A stretch of 64,000 bases of DNA from assembly GCF_003248455.1 (NCBI RefSeq), contig NZ_QFNM01000007.1:1-64000 (forward strand), in the 5' to 3' direction. The notes below the pieces were generated by a model. The model saw only the letters and a list, made by a program, of their open reading frames with translations. It was not told the DNA's origin and ran no database searches. Shown in pieces: positions 19,133-25,613 of this stretch. This stretch comes from Brevundimonas sp. (GTDB lineage: Bacteria; Pseudomonadota; Alphaproteobacteria; Caulobacterales; Caulobacteraceae). Position 1 is the first letter of the stretch; every line of letters starts with the position of its first letter. The position numbers and the translations under genes were made by a program.

Positions 19133-19600
19133 CTAAGCGCCTATCCATGACGCGGTGTGGGCGGCGGTCGAGCGCTGGAGGGCGCTCTCTATGCGGATGT
19201 CGGCTCTGACCGTCTTGGTGACGGCGCGTCCGAAGATGCCTCTGCGCTCGACGGTGTAGGACGGGCCGGTGATGGCGCTCGTCTGGGCTGACACCGCATC
19301 GGTGATGACGCGTCCGGTGCGATTGTCGATCACGACCCTTTCGTCGCCACGGAGCTTGAAGCTGGTCGGCATGGCGCTAGCCTCAGATTGCTGTCGGTCG
19401 ATAATGCGGCCATCGGCCTTCAAGAACGGGTCGGCCATTGCTCGGATGCGGTCGGACTGTTCAGGGAAGTGGGCTGCGAGTTCTTCTTTGGTCATGGCGG
19501 ACTCCATGTGCTGAGGACAGGTGCTTGAGGCCGCTGGTCGGGGCGGGTTGTCCAAGAGGCGCTTGATCTCTGGCCATCGTGCGTATGCGTCGTTGTTCAT
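19133..19600 (-). CDS. Hypothetical phage protein before the terminase genes
   Basis: A 155-residue protein of unknown function. The C-terminal half is beta-rich with RGDERVVIDNRTGRVITD and a basic VTKTVRADIRI strand; the N-terminal half contains helices (MTKEELAAHFPEQSDRIRAM). Start at ATG 19600 with GGAGG in the leader. It is the second gene of the segment between the tRNA-like element and the terminase genes and is separated from the small subunit by about 160 bases without a gene. Confidence 0.5.
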   Translation of the reverse strand: MNNDAYARWPEIKRLLDNPPRPAASSTCPQHMESAMTKEELAAHFPEQSDRIRAMADPFLKADGRIIDRQQSEASAMPTSFKLRGDERVVIDNRTGRVITDAVSAQTSAITGPSYTVERRGIFGRAVTKTVRADIRIESALQRSTAAHTASWIGA

Positions 19601-19623
19601 GACCTAGCCTCCATCTGCTCGAT

Positions 19624-19640
19624 GGATCACGACCGAGAGG
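19624..19640. repeat. Direct repeat copy 1 flanking the membrane-protein gene
   Basis: The 17-base sequence GGATCACGACCGAGAGG is identical at 20338-20354. The copies lie on either side of the membrane-protein gene at 19664-20191. In the direction of transcription this copy sits 24 bases before the ATG of the gene at 19600. Its core also forms half of the inverted repeat around the tRNA-like element. Confidence 0.75.
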
Positions 19641-19663
19641 GCGCAGCCTGCGCGTTCTGCCAG

Positions 19664-20191
19664 TCAGGGCGCCACATCAGGAACGAAGATACGGAGACCG
19701 CCTGCTATCGCGAGGGCCGCCGCACCGCCTACTGCGTACCAAAGGCTCGTATTTAGATGCTTGGCTCGCTCGCAGTTCTCGACGTCAATCTGGGTTATCG
19801 CGGTCTGAATGGCCCCGGCAGCCCAAGAGCGGGCGTCGTTCTGAGTGAACGTCGTGAGGACGAGGGCCCCACGCCACCACACTGGCGCGATCCCGGGAAG
19901 CTGGATGGCGTCTGACCTTATCCCGCGAAAGGCGACGCACCCGCCGACGACGAACGCCAAAGCAGCGATGCCGAAAAGCCAGCGCTGGAAGGGCTCTACC
20001 TCCACGCTAGCAGACAGCGCTGCGGCGGCGAACTGGAGGGCCGCCACCTGAGTGACTCTCTGGTCGAGCGAGTGAGCGGCTGTTTGCAACGCTCGAACAC
20101 GCTCCATGGCTTGCGCAACGATCAGTTCCGAAACATCGTTCGGCAACGTGTGTACGATCTCTTCCGCCAACTCCTTCTCGGTGTCATCCAT
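19664..20191 (-). CDS. Phage membrane protein with two membrane segments
   Basis: A 175-residue protein: an acidic helical N-terminus (MDDTEKELAEEIVHTL) and two hydrophobic segments, near residues 70-95 (LFGIAALAFVVGGCVAF) and 150-170 (GGAAALAIAGGLRIF), with about 50 residues between. The start at 20191 avoids a glycine-only extension coded by the G-rich leader. It lies between two identical 17-base repeats, next to the tRNA-like element. It could be a lysis-timing, exclusion or simply unknown membrane factor; no family was recognised. Confidence 0.55.
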   Translation of the reverse strand: MDDTEKELAEEIVHTLPNDVSELIVAQAMERVRALQTAAHSLDQRVTQVAALQFAAAALSASVEVEPFQRWLFGIAALAFVVGGCVAFRGIRSDAIQLPGIAPVWWRGALVLTTFTQNDARSWAAGAIQTAITQIDVENCERAKHLNTSLWYAVGGAAALAIAGGLRIFVPDVAP

Positions 20192-20205
20192 GAGCCGTCC
20201 TCCAC

Positions 20206-20305
20206 AATCTCCGCCCCCGCCGCCGCCGACCAGGCGTGACGCGCCAATGCGCGATAATACGCGATCCCCGCCGCCGCCGCCTCCTCCCCCGCCACCCCCG
20301 CGCCC
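20206..20305 (-). other. G-rich leader with quadruplex potential
   Basis: On the minus strand, the DNA just upstream of the membrane-protein start holds many runs of two to five G separated by single bases, for example GGGGGTGGCGGGGGAGGAGG at about 20302-20283, and a second block near 20232-20206. It lies in the would-be 5' leader, so it could fold as a quadruplex in RNA. With the next two entries this describes the stretch 20192-20570, which has no gene. Confidence 0.5.
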
Positions 20306-20337
20306 GCAGGGCTGATCGACACGCTGGGTTCCTGACA

Positions 20338-20354
20338 GGATCACGACCGAGAGG
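20338..20354. repeat. Direct repeat copy 2; also right arm of the tRNA-like element
   Basis: Identical to 19624-19640 over 17 bases. The part CACGACCGAGAG at 20342-20353 is also the inverse of CTCTCGGTCGTG at 20449-20460, so this copy serves both as a direct repeat and as one arm of the inverted repeat around the tRNA-like sequence. Confidence 0.75.
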
Positions 20355-20447
20355 CCGGCGACGGAACTTGAACCTGCGACCTCGACGCTGCGGTTATCGC
20401 TTCCGCTTACCCGCGTCCCCGCGCTCTCCCGGCTGAGCTACGTCGGC
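20354..20447 (-). ncRNA. tRNA-like element with aberrant anticodon region, enclosed by inverted repeat
   Basis: Read on the minus strand, the 94 bases have a canonical D-arm (TAGCTCAGCCGGGAGAGC), the variable-region sequence GAGGTC, a T-loop GGTTCAAGT, and an acceptor stem GCCGACG/CGCCGGC with one mismatch. The part between D-arm and variable loop is 38 bases instead of 17; a GACGC/GCGTC stem encloses an inner GCGG/CCGC hairpin, with no normal seven-base anticodon loop. Twelve-base inverted repeats (20449-20460 and 20342-20353) extend the acceptor stem. It may be a decayed phage tRNA, or a tRNA-like structural or processing element. No CCA is encoded. Confidence 0.6.
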
Positions 20448-20482
20448 GCTCTCGGTCGTGTGGTGTGTCGGTGGCACCAAAG

Positions 20483-20515
20483 AAAAACCCCGCGCCCTGG
20501 GAGGTGCGGGGGTTT
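20483..20515 (-). terminator. Rho-independent terminator after the replication block
   Basis: CCCCGC at 20488-20493 pairs with GCGGGG at 20506-20511, and on the minus strand the stem is followed by TTTTTC. It lies 56 bases downstream of the stop at 20571 and before the tRNA-like element, so it would end transcripts coming from the replication genes. Because the 3' side on the plus strand is GGTTT, it might work weakly in that direction too. Confidence 0.7.
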
Positions 20516-20570
20516 ATGTTCCAGACGCGCGAAGCGACCTTGGCTTTTGTCCCACTGTTCGGACGCATCG

Positions 20571-21155
20571 TCAAGCAGCAGCGCGCAGCTCTCTGTGGGC
20601 TCGTTCCAGCCTGCCAATGTTGTCTCGGATGAACGCCACGGCAGTGCAGGCGGCCCGCACCGCGCCGGCCTGGGCCTGAGGATGGGTCTCGCTGGTCGAG
20701 CGCTCGACGACCGCGCGCCATCGCGTAATCAGGTCGGCGTCTGGCTTAAGCAACTCCATCAGCATGCGCCCATGCGCGGGCGCCATGTTGGCCAGCACCA
20801 CCTCCAGTCGGAAACTGGCCTGGATCATTGCATCGGTGATGTTCTGTCCCGGCGCACCCTCAGTCGTCGACCGCACGAAGTCCGGCCGGCGCTCCTGGCC
20901 ATTCTCCCCGTTGGCCGTCCGCACCAACTCATCCAGCCAATCGACGGCCGCGCGCTCGGCGCCGTTCTGGTCCAGCAGCGTGTTGAAGCAGTTCAGCCGC
21001 CATGCGCCGGTCAGGCGTCCGGTGCGTTTGTCCACGTTCACCGCAGTCGATGGCTGAGCCCGGAGGCGCGCGACCTCGGCGGCGTTCTCCTGACGCTCGG
21101 CCTTATGGCGAGCGGCGGCGCCGGGATCGTAGGGCTTTTTGCGTTTCCGGCTCAT
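20571..21155 (-). CDS. Hypothetical phage protein at the end of the replication block
   Basis: A 194-residue protein with a very basic N-terminus (MSRKRKKPYDP), a VDKRTGRLTGAW segment and a long helical C-terminal half. The start overlaps the upstream stop by four bases. It is the last gene before a terminator and is co-transcribed with the putative helicase-loader and initiator genes, so a part in replication or its control is possible. No known family was recognised. Confidence 0.6.
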   Translation of the reverse strand: MSRKRKKPYDPGAAARHKAERQENAAEVARLRAQPSTAVNVDKRTGRLTGAWRLNCFNTLLDQNGAERAAVDWLDELVRTANGENGQERRPDFVRSTTEGAPGQNITDAMIQASFRLEVVLANMAPAHGRMLMELLKPDADLITRWRAVVERSTSETHPQAQAGAVRAACTAVAFIRDNIGRLERAHRELRAAA

Positions 21156-21934
21156 GCGGCGGCTCCATGCTCGGGGTGTTCGTCATTCTGATTGTGCGGA
21201 TTGGGAAGGATCGCGCCCTCCGCTTCCAGCTTCGCCCGCATCGCCGCGCTCATGTGGCTGCCGGCGGGCAGGGGCGCCGAAGGCGTGGGCCTCTGCGCTG
21301 CGCGCCGGGCCGCCAGGGCTCTCGCGGTTGGTGTTTCGGACAAGGCCGCCAGGGTTTCCGCCACCATGGCCTGAACTTCTTCGACCGAATGCTTGACCAC
21401 CGGCGCAGAAACAGCCGCCGCCACCGCCTGCGCTTGGACCACCGCCGCACGGGCGCGGGTGTAGGCGCGAGTCCAGCGGCCTGGAGAAGTGCCTTGGCGG
21501 GCCAGATCGGCGAGGCGACCGGGCTTGGGCAGGAACTCGGACTTCGGGTCCGCAACATGGGCCTTCATGCCCGCCTCAATCTGCGCGGGCGTCAGACCAC
21601 CGAGAGCATCGAAATAGTCGGCCCAGAACGCCGCCGTCTCGCCGGTATCCCGTTCCGGCTGCGGGTAGGTGGCGAAGCGGCTGCCGATGATGTCCCTGAT
21701 CTCGGCTTCGGTAGCGGGACGAAGGGCGGCGGCGCGCAGCGCGGGCATGACTATCGCCGCTTCACTCCGAAGCAGGTCGCTCTTGGCGATGACGTCGATG
21801 GCCTTGGCGTCAGTAGGTTCGTCGAGCAGCCACGAGGTCAACGGCTTGCTCAGCACCGGCGTAGTGACGGTCGAGGTTCGCTCGTTTTGCGGACAGCTTA
21901 GCGCTCGGGCGGTGTTCATGGGCTGGGCTTGCAT
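21152..21934 (-). CDS. Putative replication loader-like protein (lambda P position)
   Basis: A 260-residue protein directly after the O-like initiator gene. The central part reads FWADYFDALGGLTPAQIEAG then FLPKPGRLADLA, resembling the loader-like proteins following HTH initiators in many prophages (compare the size and position of lambda P). The start at 21934 gives a 125-base overlap with the initiator gene; an ATG at 21919 is an alternative. Function is inferred from position and weak motif likeness only. Confidence 0.5.
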   Translation of the reverse strand: MQAQPMNTARALSCPQNERTSTVTTPVLSKPLTSWLLDEPTDAKAIDVIAKSDLLRSEAAIVMPALRAAALRPATEAEIRDIIGSRFATYPQPERDTGETAAFWADYFDALGGLTPAQIEAGMKAHVADPKSEFLPKPGRLADLARQGTSPGRWTRAYTRARAAVVQAQAVAAAVSAPVVKHSVEEVQAMVAETLAALSETPTARALAARRAAQRPTPSAPLPAGSHMSAAMRAKLEAEGAILPNPHNQNDEHPEHGAAA

Positions 21935-22733
21935 GGCTCTGGGCTTCCGGGATCGAGAGGGCGGCTCGGTTGTCCGCGATGGATTGGGCGATGGCGGTGT
22001 CGAAGAACTTCCACGTCCCGACGGCTCGGCGCTGCTTGCGGGCCAGCGTCACGACCACCGGCATCACGTCGTGCTGCCAGGACGCACCGTCGCGGCGCCA
22101 GGCGTGCAGCCGGCCCAGCGTGGTCGCGAGACCGGGCTGGCGGGCGGGATCGAGGTGAACCGTGCCCGCCTCTTCGACCAGCAGGGCGGCATGGCGGCCG
22201 GCGTCGCCCTCGGGCCAATCATCGTCCTCCGGCTGGCTGGTGGACGTCTGGACCACCGTCACCGCCTGCACGTTCGTCGGCGCTCGCGCGTCAACAACAG
22301 CGAGTGATGGTTCTAGTGACGGTTCGAACGTAGTGAGGGTGGCACGTGGTGCAGTCTGTACCGGCACGTCGTGCAGTCTGTCGGCGTCGCAGACTGCATC
22401 TGGTGCAGTCTGAACGGATCGGCACCTCCTGCCGCCTGCACGTGGTGCAGTCTGTGTCTCGCCGCCGTCGGGGAACAGGGTGAACAGGTCAGACGTCTGC
22501 GTGCCGTTCTTGCGGCGGCGCGTGGCCTTCTCGATGGCCCTGACGCTGATCAACAGCTGAATGGCGTTGCGCACGGCCCGGTCGCTCAGGCCCGTCTCTG
22601 CAACGATCCGCTTCACCGGAGGGAAGCACTGCGCGTTCTCGTCCGCATAGTTGGCCAGGGCCAACAGGACCAGCTTGGTCGTCGGGCTCGGGGCCTCGAA
22701 GGCGAATGCCATGGAGATGCACTGGACGCTCAT
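21810..22733 (-). CDS. Phage replication initiator-like HTH protein (O-like)
   Basis: A 307-residue protein with an N-terminal winged helix-turn-helix: TTKLVLLALANYADE, then CFPPVKRIVAETGLSDRAVRNAIQLL (recognition helix near residues 40-60), like O and other phage initiators. The middle part is a linker coded by four iterons, and the C-terminus is helical. The layout matches lambda O, where iterons lie inside the gene and the protein binds them to open the origin. It starts at ATG 22733, overlapping the DnaA-domain gene by four bases (ATGA). Confidence 0.7.
   Translation of the reverse strand: MSVQCISMAFAFEAPSPTTKLVLLALANYADENAQCFPPVKRIVAETGLSDRAVRNAIQLLISVRAIEKATRRRKNGTQTSDLFTLFPDGGETQTAPRAGGRRCRSVQTAPDAVCDADRLHDVPVQTAPRATLTTFEPSLEPSLAVVDARAPTNVQAVTVVQTSTSQPEDDDWPEGDAGRHAALLVEEAGTVHLDPARQPGLATTLGRLHAWRRDGASWQHDVMPVVVTLARKQRRAVGTWKFFDTAIAQSIADNRAALSIPEAQSHASPAHEHRPSAKLSAKRANLDRHYAGAEQAVDLVAARRTY
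22343..22454. repeat. Four 16-bp iterons, candidate phage replication origin
   Basis: CACGTGGTGCAGTCTG occurs at 22343-22358 and 22439-22454; close variants occur at 22365-22380 (CACGTCGTGCAGTCTG) and 22397-22412 (CATCTGGTGCAGTCTG). An inverted core copy CAGACTGCA is at 22390-22398. Start distances are 22, 32 and 42 bases, close to whole helical turns. The repeats lie inside the O-like gene and code QTAP peptides there, so they match the lambda arrangement. Origin function is inferred. Confidence 0.75.
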
Positions 22734-23209
22734 GGCGCTCTCGCCATGGCCATGACCACGTCGCACCAGGCGCGACGGGTCTCGTATGCGCGAACGCCCG
22801 CAATGACCGTCGTGTGGTCGCGACCTCCGAACAAGGCGCCGATGCGCGGGTAGGACAGGCCGAAACGGGCCTTTATGGCCGCCATGGCCTCGTGGCGAGC
22901 CCAGGCGAAGCGCTTGCTATGCCGCCGCGAAATCAGATCGGCAGACCTTAGACCATACCGAGAGGCAACGCCCTCGATCAGGGACATCTGCGCCTCTCTG
23001 GGAGACTGTCCGGCAGGCGCGGCCACGAGGACCGGCGTCAGGGGCGGCGTGGGCGGCGGCGTGTAGCCGATGCGCCTAGGCCGGAGCGGCTCCATAGGCC
23101 GCACCTGGTCGACGTGCATTCCGCAGATCATCGACACGGCCTGAACGCTGTAGCCCCGTTGCAGCAGGGCCGCTGCGTAGTCTCCGGGCGTTGACGCGTG
23201 CAGCGTCAT
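22730..23209 (-). CDS. DnaA domain IV-only DNA-binding protein
   Basis: A 159-residue protein whose C-terminal half (residues 75-145) is DnaA domain IV: a helix-turn-helix with SLIEGVASRYGL, RFAWARHEAMAAIKARFGLSY and the signature GGRDHTT at 128-134, the DnaA-box-binding motif. The AAA+ ATPase domain III is absent. The first 70 residues hold a short helix and a Pro-rich linker. The ATG at 23209 overlaps the previous stop. Such proteins may bind DnaA boxes without forming a filament and so compete with or recruit host DnaA; this is inference. Confidence 0.85.
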   Translation of the reverse strand: MTLHASTPGDYAAALLQRGYSVQAVSMICGMHVDQVRPMEPLRPRRIGYTPPPTPPLTPVLVAAPAGQSPREAQMSLIEGVASRYGLRSADLISRRHSKRFAWARHEAMAAIKARFGLSYPRIGALFGGRDHTTVIAGVRAYETRRAWCDVVMAMARAP

Positions 23210-23928
23210 ACTGAAGCACTCCGGGCGCGCGAGGCGCTCCAGCCTTGACGGAACGCACGCGAAATCACCGCGGACTTCGTGGCTCCGGGGATACGCTGCG
23301 CCACGACCGACGCTGGATATCCGGCCGTTACGAAATCCCTCAGGACCAACTGGTCCAACTCCGGCGTCCAGTCCACGCTGGCGACGCGGCGGCGGCTGCG
23401 GGGGCTCAACCCCAGGCGTCGCACCATCTTTTGAATGCCGCTGCGCTGGATGCCGAAGCGGGCCTCTAGGTCGTCCAGGCTGACGCCGGCGGCCCACAGG
23501 GTCTTGAACAGCGCCTCTCGGGCGCTCCGATCATCCTTTGATCGCCGTTGCAGCCCTTGGCGCCTGATCTGGGCTTTCGTGGCTTCGTCCGTCCGATTCA
23601 GCGCGGCTGCGCAGGCTTCGGCCGAAAGGCCGTGATCCACATACATCGTGCGAAGCCTCCGAACGTCTTCTGGCGTCCAGGGCGCCGGCGGGTCAGGGCG
23701 CGCAGGGGATGGTGACGACTCGCGCAATGCGGTCTGTTCGAAAGACAACACGGCCCGCACGTCCGTCTCACAGCGGCCCGTGATCTTGGCGATCTGCGCC
23801 GCTGTCGCTCTGGAGCCCAGGCGACGACGCACACGTTCGATCTCGGCGCGGTCGACGTTGCCGCGCCGAGTGGTCGCGAACGCCCCGGCGCCGTTCAGCG
23901 CCGCCGCTGCATTCACACTGAACGCCAT
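23206..23928 (-). CDS. Multi-HTH DNA-binding protein with GcrA-like motifs
   Basis: A 240-residue basic protein with several helix-turn-helix-like units. Residues about 85-120 begin WTPEDVRRLRTMYVDHGLSAE and residues about 190-230 have WTPELDQLVLRDF followed by PGATKSAVISRAFRQG. These resemble the GcrA N-terminal domain (W-x-x-E-R-V-x-x-L-K, ...TRNAVIGK). The middle contains a further HTH (LEARFGIQRSGIQKMVRRLGL). It is not a full GcrA. It is likely an early regulator or DNA-binding accessory factor of replication. It starts 5 bases after the GapR-like gene stop. Confidence 0.7.
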   Translation of the reverse strand: MAFSVNAAAALNGAGAFATTRRGNVDRAEIERVRRRLGSRATAAQIAKITGRCETDVRAVLSFEQTALRESSPSPARPDPPAPWTPEDVRRLRTMYVDHGLSAEACAAALNRTDEATKAQIRRQGLQRRSKDDRSAREALFKTLWAAGVSLDDLEARFGIQRSGIQKMVRRLGLSPRSRRRVASVDWTPELDQLVLRDFVTAGYPASVVAQRIPGATKSAVISRAFRQGWSASRARSASV

Positions 23929-23933
23929 GACGA

Positions 23934-24206
23934 TCAGACCTCGCCGAGAGCGGACAAATAGAGGTCCATGACGGCCTCTTCCTCCTGGCGCTTGGCCTTG
24001 TCCTGCTTCCTGATGCGGATGACCTTGCGCAGGACCTTGACGTCGTAGCCCTCGCCCTTGGCCTCGGCGAAAACCTCCTTCATGTCGGTCATGACGGCCT
24101 GCTTGTCCTCTTCGAGGCGTTCCAGCCGCTCGATGATGGTGCGCAGGCGGCCCGCCGAGGTGCTGGTCAGAATGTCGGGTTGGGCGTCGAAGTTGGCGGC
24201 GGCCAT
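23934..24206 (-). CDS. GapR-like DUF2312 protein
   Basis: A 90-residue protein almost covering the DUF2312/GapR family: RLRTIIERLERLEEDKQAV, then EVFAEAKGEGYDVKVL and IRIRKQDKAKRQEEEAVMDLYL, closely matching the Caulobacter GapR C-terminal half. GapR binds overtwisted DNA ahead of forks and polymerases and aids topoisomerases. The start at 24206 follows the previous stop by one base; an in-frame upstream start would overlap the neighbour. Located among replication genes, this phage copy may affect supercoiling during phage replication (inference). Confidence 0.88.
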   Translation of the reverse strand: MAAANFDAQPDILTSTSAGRLRTIIERLERLEEDKQAVMTDMKEVFAEAKGEGYDVKVLRKVIRIRKQDKAKRQEEEAVMDLYLSALGEV

Positions 24207-24207
24207 G

Positions 24208-24450
24208 TCAGGCTCCAGTTGGTTGGCCCCGAAGGGCGGCAAGGGTGAAATCGCGGCGCGCCCTCCGCTCCCGGCCGACCTGACGGTCTGCGCCTCGGGC
24301 GGCGGCGGCGCGTTCGCGCATCTGGGATTGGCGGTGAAAGGCCGCGAAGGCGTCGTCGACGGCCGGCATCGGCAGGGGCGCGTCGAACAAATCGGCGTCC
24401 CTGACCGGCTCGCGAAAGCAGCCGCAGTTCCGACACCGCGCCCAGGGCAT
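24208..24450 (-). CDS. Small protein with N-terminal Cys motif
   Basis: An 80-residue protein with an N-terminal CRNCGC motif and a basic C-terminus. The start at 24450 overlaps the stop of the 22-residue gene (TGATG), and its stop lies one base before the GapR-like start, so it belongs to the coupled series. The C-C-C arrangement is too short for a full zinc finger. Function unknown. Confidence 0.55.
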   Translation of the reverse strand: MPWARCRNCGCFREPVRDADLFDAPLPMPAVDDAFAAFHRQSQMRERAAAARGADRQVGRERRARRDFTLAALRGQPTGA

Positions 24451-24518
24451 CAGATCAGCCTTTGGCGGTGCAGGAGGATCAGCAATGCAGCGTGGGCATG
24501 TTGAAACAGACGTCCCAT
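24450..24518 (-). CDS. 22-residue mini-gene coupled on both sides
   Basis: ATG at 24518-24516 to TGA at 24452-24450 gives MGRLFQHAHAALLILLHRQRLI-type sequence: basic and amphipathic. Its start shares one base with the upstream stop and its stop one base with the next start (TGATG at both joints), the same coupling used throughout this operon. It could be a true micropeptide or a translated spacer that couples neighbours. No SD-like motif stands out directly before it. Confidence 0.45.
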   Translation of the reverse strand: MGRLFQHAHAALLILLHRQRLI

Positions 24519-24964
24519 CAGGCTCGCACCTCCCTCAGGTGGGCGCTGCGCAGGCCCTTTCGCAGGATGCTGATGCGCTCTTCCAGATCAGCCAGTTCGT
24601 GGTCGCAGTTGCTAAAGTCCGATGCCGAGACGGAGCCGTCAGCCATCGACTCTTGCACTGCCGCCAGCACGTCCGACGCGTCGCGGATCAAGCCGCACGC
24701 ATGGTGCATCGGATCGGCGACCACCGTCACAGGCGCATCAACCTCGCCACGCTGGGCATCGGAGTAGAGCGTGGTCCCGCCGGCGACCTGCAGCGCGCTG
24801 ATCACGTCCCCCGGCATCGATCGGTCGGGGCGATTTGGGTTCTGATACAGCGAGAGGTCGCTTTCGCGAACGCGACACAGGTCGGCCGCCTTACGCAGCC
24901 CCCCGACATGCTCGATCAGGCGGCGGGCGAGGTGGGCGTGTTCGAGAGCAGAGAGCCTGTCCAT
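24518..24964 (-). CDS. Phage regulatory protein, CII/CP76-like
   Basis: A 148-residue protein. Its first half follows the CP76/CII-like pattern: LARRLIEHVGGLRKAADLCRV, then a SLYQNPNR turn and PGDVISALQVAGG, resembling a HTH that binds promoters of lysogeny genes. The second half is helical (DHELADLEERISIL). It is transcribed leftward from the early region and could help set the lysis-lysogeny choice. The family match is moderate. Confidence 0.6.
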   Translation of the reverse strand: MDRLSALEHAHLARRLIEHVGGLRKAADLCRVRESDLSLYQNPNRPDRSMPGDVISALQVAGGTTLYSDAQRGEVDAPVTVVADPMHHACGLIRDASDVLAAVQESMADGSVSASDFSNCDHELADLEERISILRKGLRSAHLREVRA

Positions 24965-25020
24965 GATATGTTCTCGTGGGCTTTCGCAGTGACGGTGAAG
25001 CTGGTGGGGGCGTAGGACGA

Positions 25021-25278
25021 TCAGGCCGCCGGTCGGGGCGGCTCAGGCGGATGTTCGACGTGCGGGTCATTGGCGACGGGAAAGGGCAGGATGGTCGCGG
25101 AGCGAGGCCTGAGACCGTGCTCGCTCAGGAACTGACCTATGGCCGCGACCTCTTCGGGCGTGGCCTCGCGAAAACCACCGCACGGGGGATGATCGACCAC
25201 CGCCCTCAGATCGGCGGCCAGGCCGATGGCCACGGCCAGGCGGTTCTCGAACCAGGTGTTGAACCACCGCATCAGCAT
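25021..25278 (-). CDS. Small hypothetical phage protein
   Basis: An 85-residue protein starting MLMRWFNTWFENR, with a helical AVAIGLAADLRAVVD segment, an EATPEEVAAIGQFL helix and a Pro-rich tail. Start at ATG 25278 with GGAGC six bases upstream; that SD lies in the stem of a hairpin (25284-25325). A later ATG at 25272 shares a base with the stop of an antisense-overlapping frame. The 42 bases after its stop to the CII-like gene contain no gene. Confidence 0.5.
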   Translation of the reverse strand: MLMRWFNTWFENRLAVAIGLAADLRAVVDHPPCGGFREATPEEVAAIGQFLSEHGLRPRSATILPFPVANDPHVEHPPEPPRPAA

Positions 25279-25283
25279 GGGAT

Positions 25284-25325
25284 GCTCCGGCGGGAGCGGA
25301 GGGGGAGGGGAACCCCCGCCGGAGC
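25284..25325 (-). promoter_or_regulatory. Hairpin covering the ribosome-binding site of the gene at 25021-25278
   Basis: GCTCCGGCGGG at 25284-25294 pairs perfectly with CCCGCCGGAGC at 25315-25325 (11 bp, 20-base loop). On the minus-strand transcript the GGAGC before the ATG at 25278 is the 3' end of this stem, so the ribosome-binding site would be closed when it folds. It may alternatively act as a weak terminator, but no T-run follows. Confidence 0.45.
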
Positions 25326-25400
25326 ACACGCGCACCCCTTGGGGGCCGAGGCGCGCGCATCTACAGTGGCTTTGTCACAACCCACTGGAGAGGAAAGCAG

Positions 25401-25613
25401 ATGTTCGATAATGCTGAGGTTGGCGTTCCCTGCCCGAAGTGCGGCCAAGAGAATGTGCGCACGGTCGGAAGCCTTCGCGCCAAGACTGAGTTTGAGTGCG
25501 CCGGATGCGGTGCAACCATCGTCCCTGATGGCGACCTCGAACAAGGAATGCGGAAGGCTGAGAAAGCCGTCGAGGACCTTCGGAAATCGCTCCGAAAGTT
25601 CGGCAAGCGATAG
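25401..25613 (+). CDS. Small zinc-ribbon protein
   Basis: A 70-residue protein with CPKCGQ at residues 11-16 and CAGCGA at 34-39, a four-cysteine zinc ribbon, then an amphipathic C-terminal helix rich in Lys. An SD-like GGAGAGGAAAG lies before the ATG. It lies antisense to the leftward early transcript. Similar short zinc-ribbon proteins are frequent in phage and plasmid accessory regions; substrate unknown. The frame on the opposite strand is discussed in findings. Confidence 0.65.
   Translation: MFDNAEVGVPCPKCGQENVRTVGSLRAKTEFECAGCGATIVPDGDLEQGMRKAEKAVEDLRKSLRKFGKR

Noticed and set aside
20354..20447. Calling the element a functional tRNA
   Set aside because: The anticodon arm is 21 bases too long, there is one mismatch in the acceptor stem, the T-stem is weak, and no CCA is present.
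22343..22454. Iterons as operator sites only
   Set aside because: An operator role is possible, but the location inside an O-like gene and phase spacing favour an origin.
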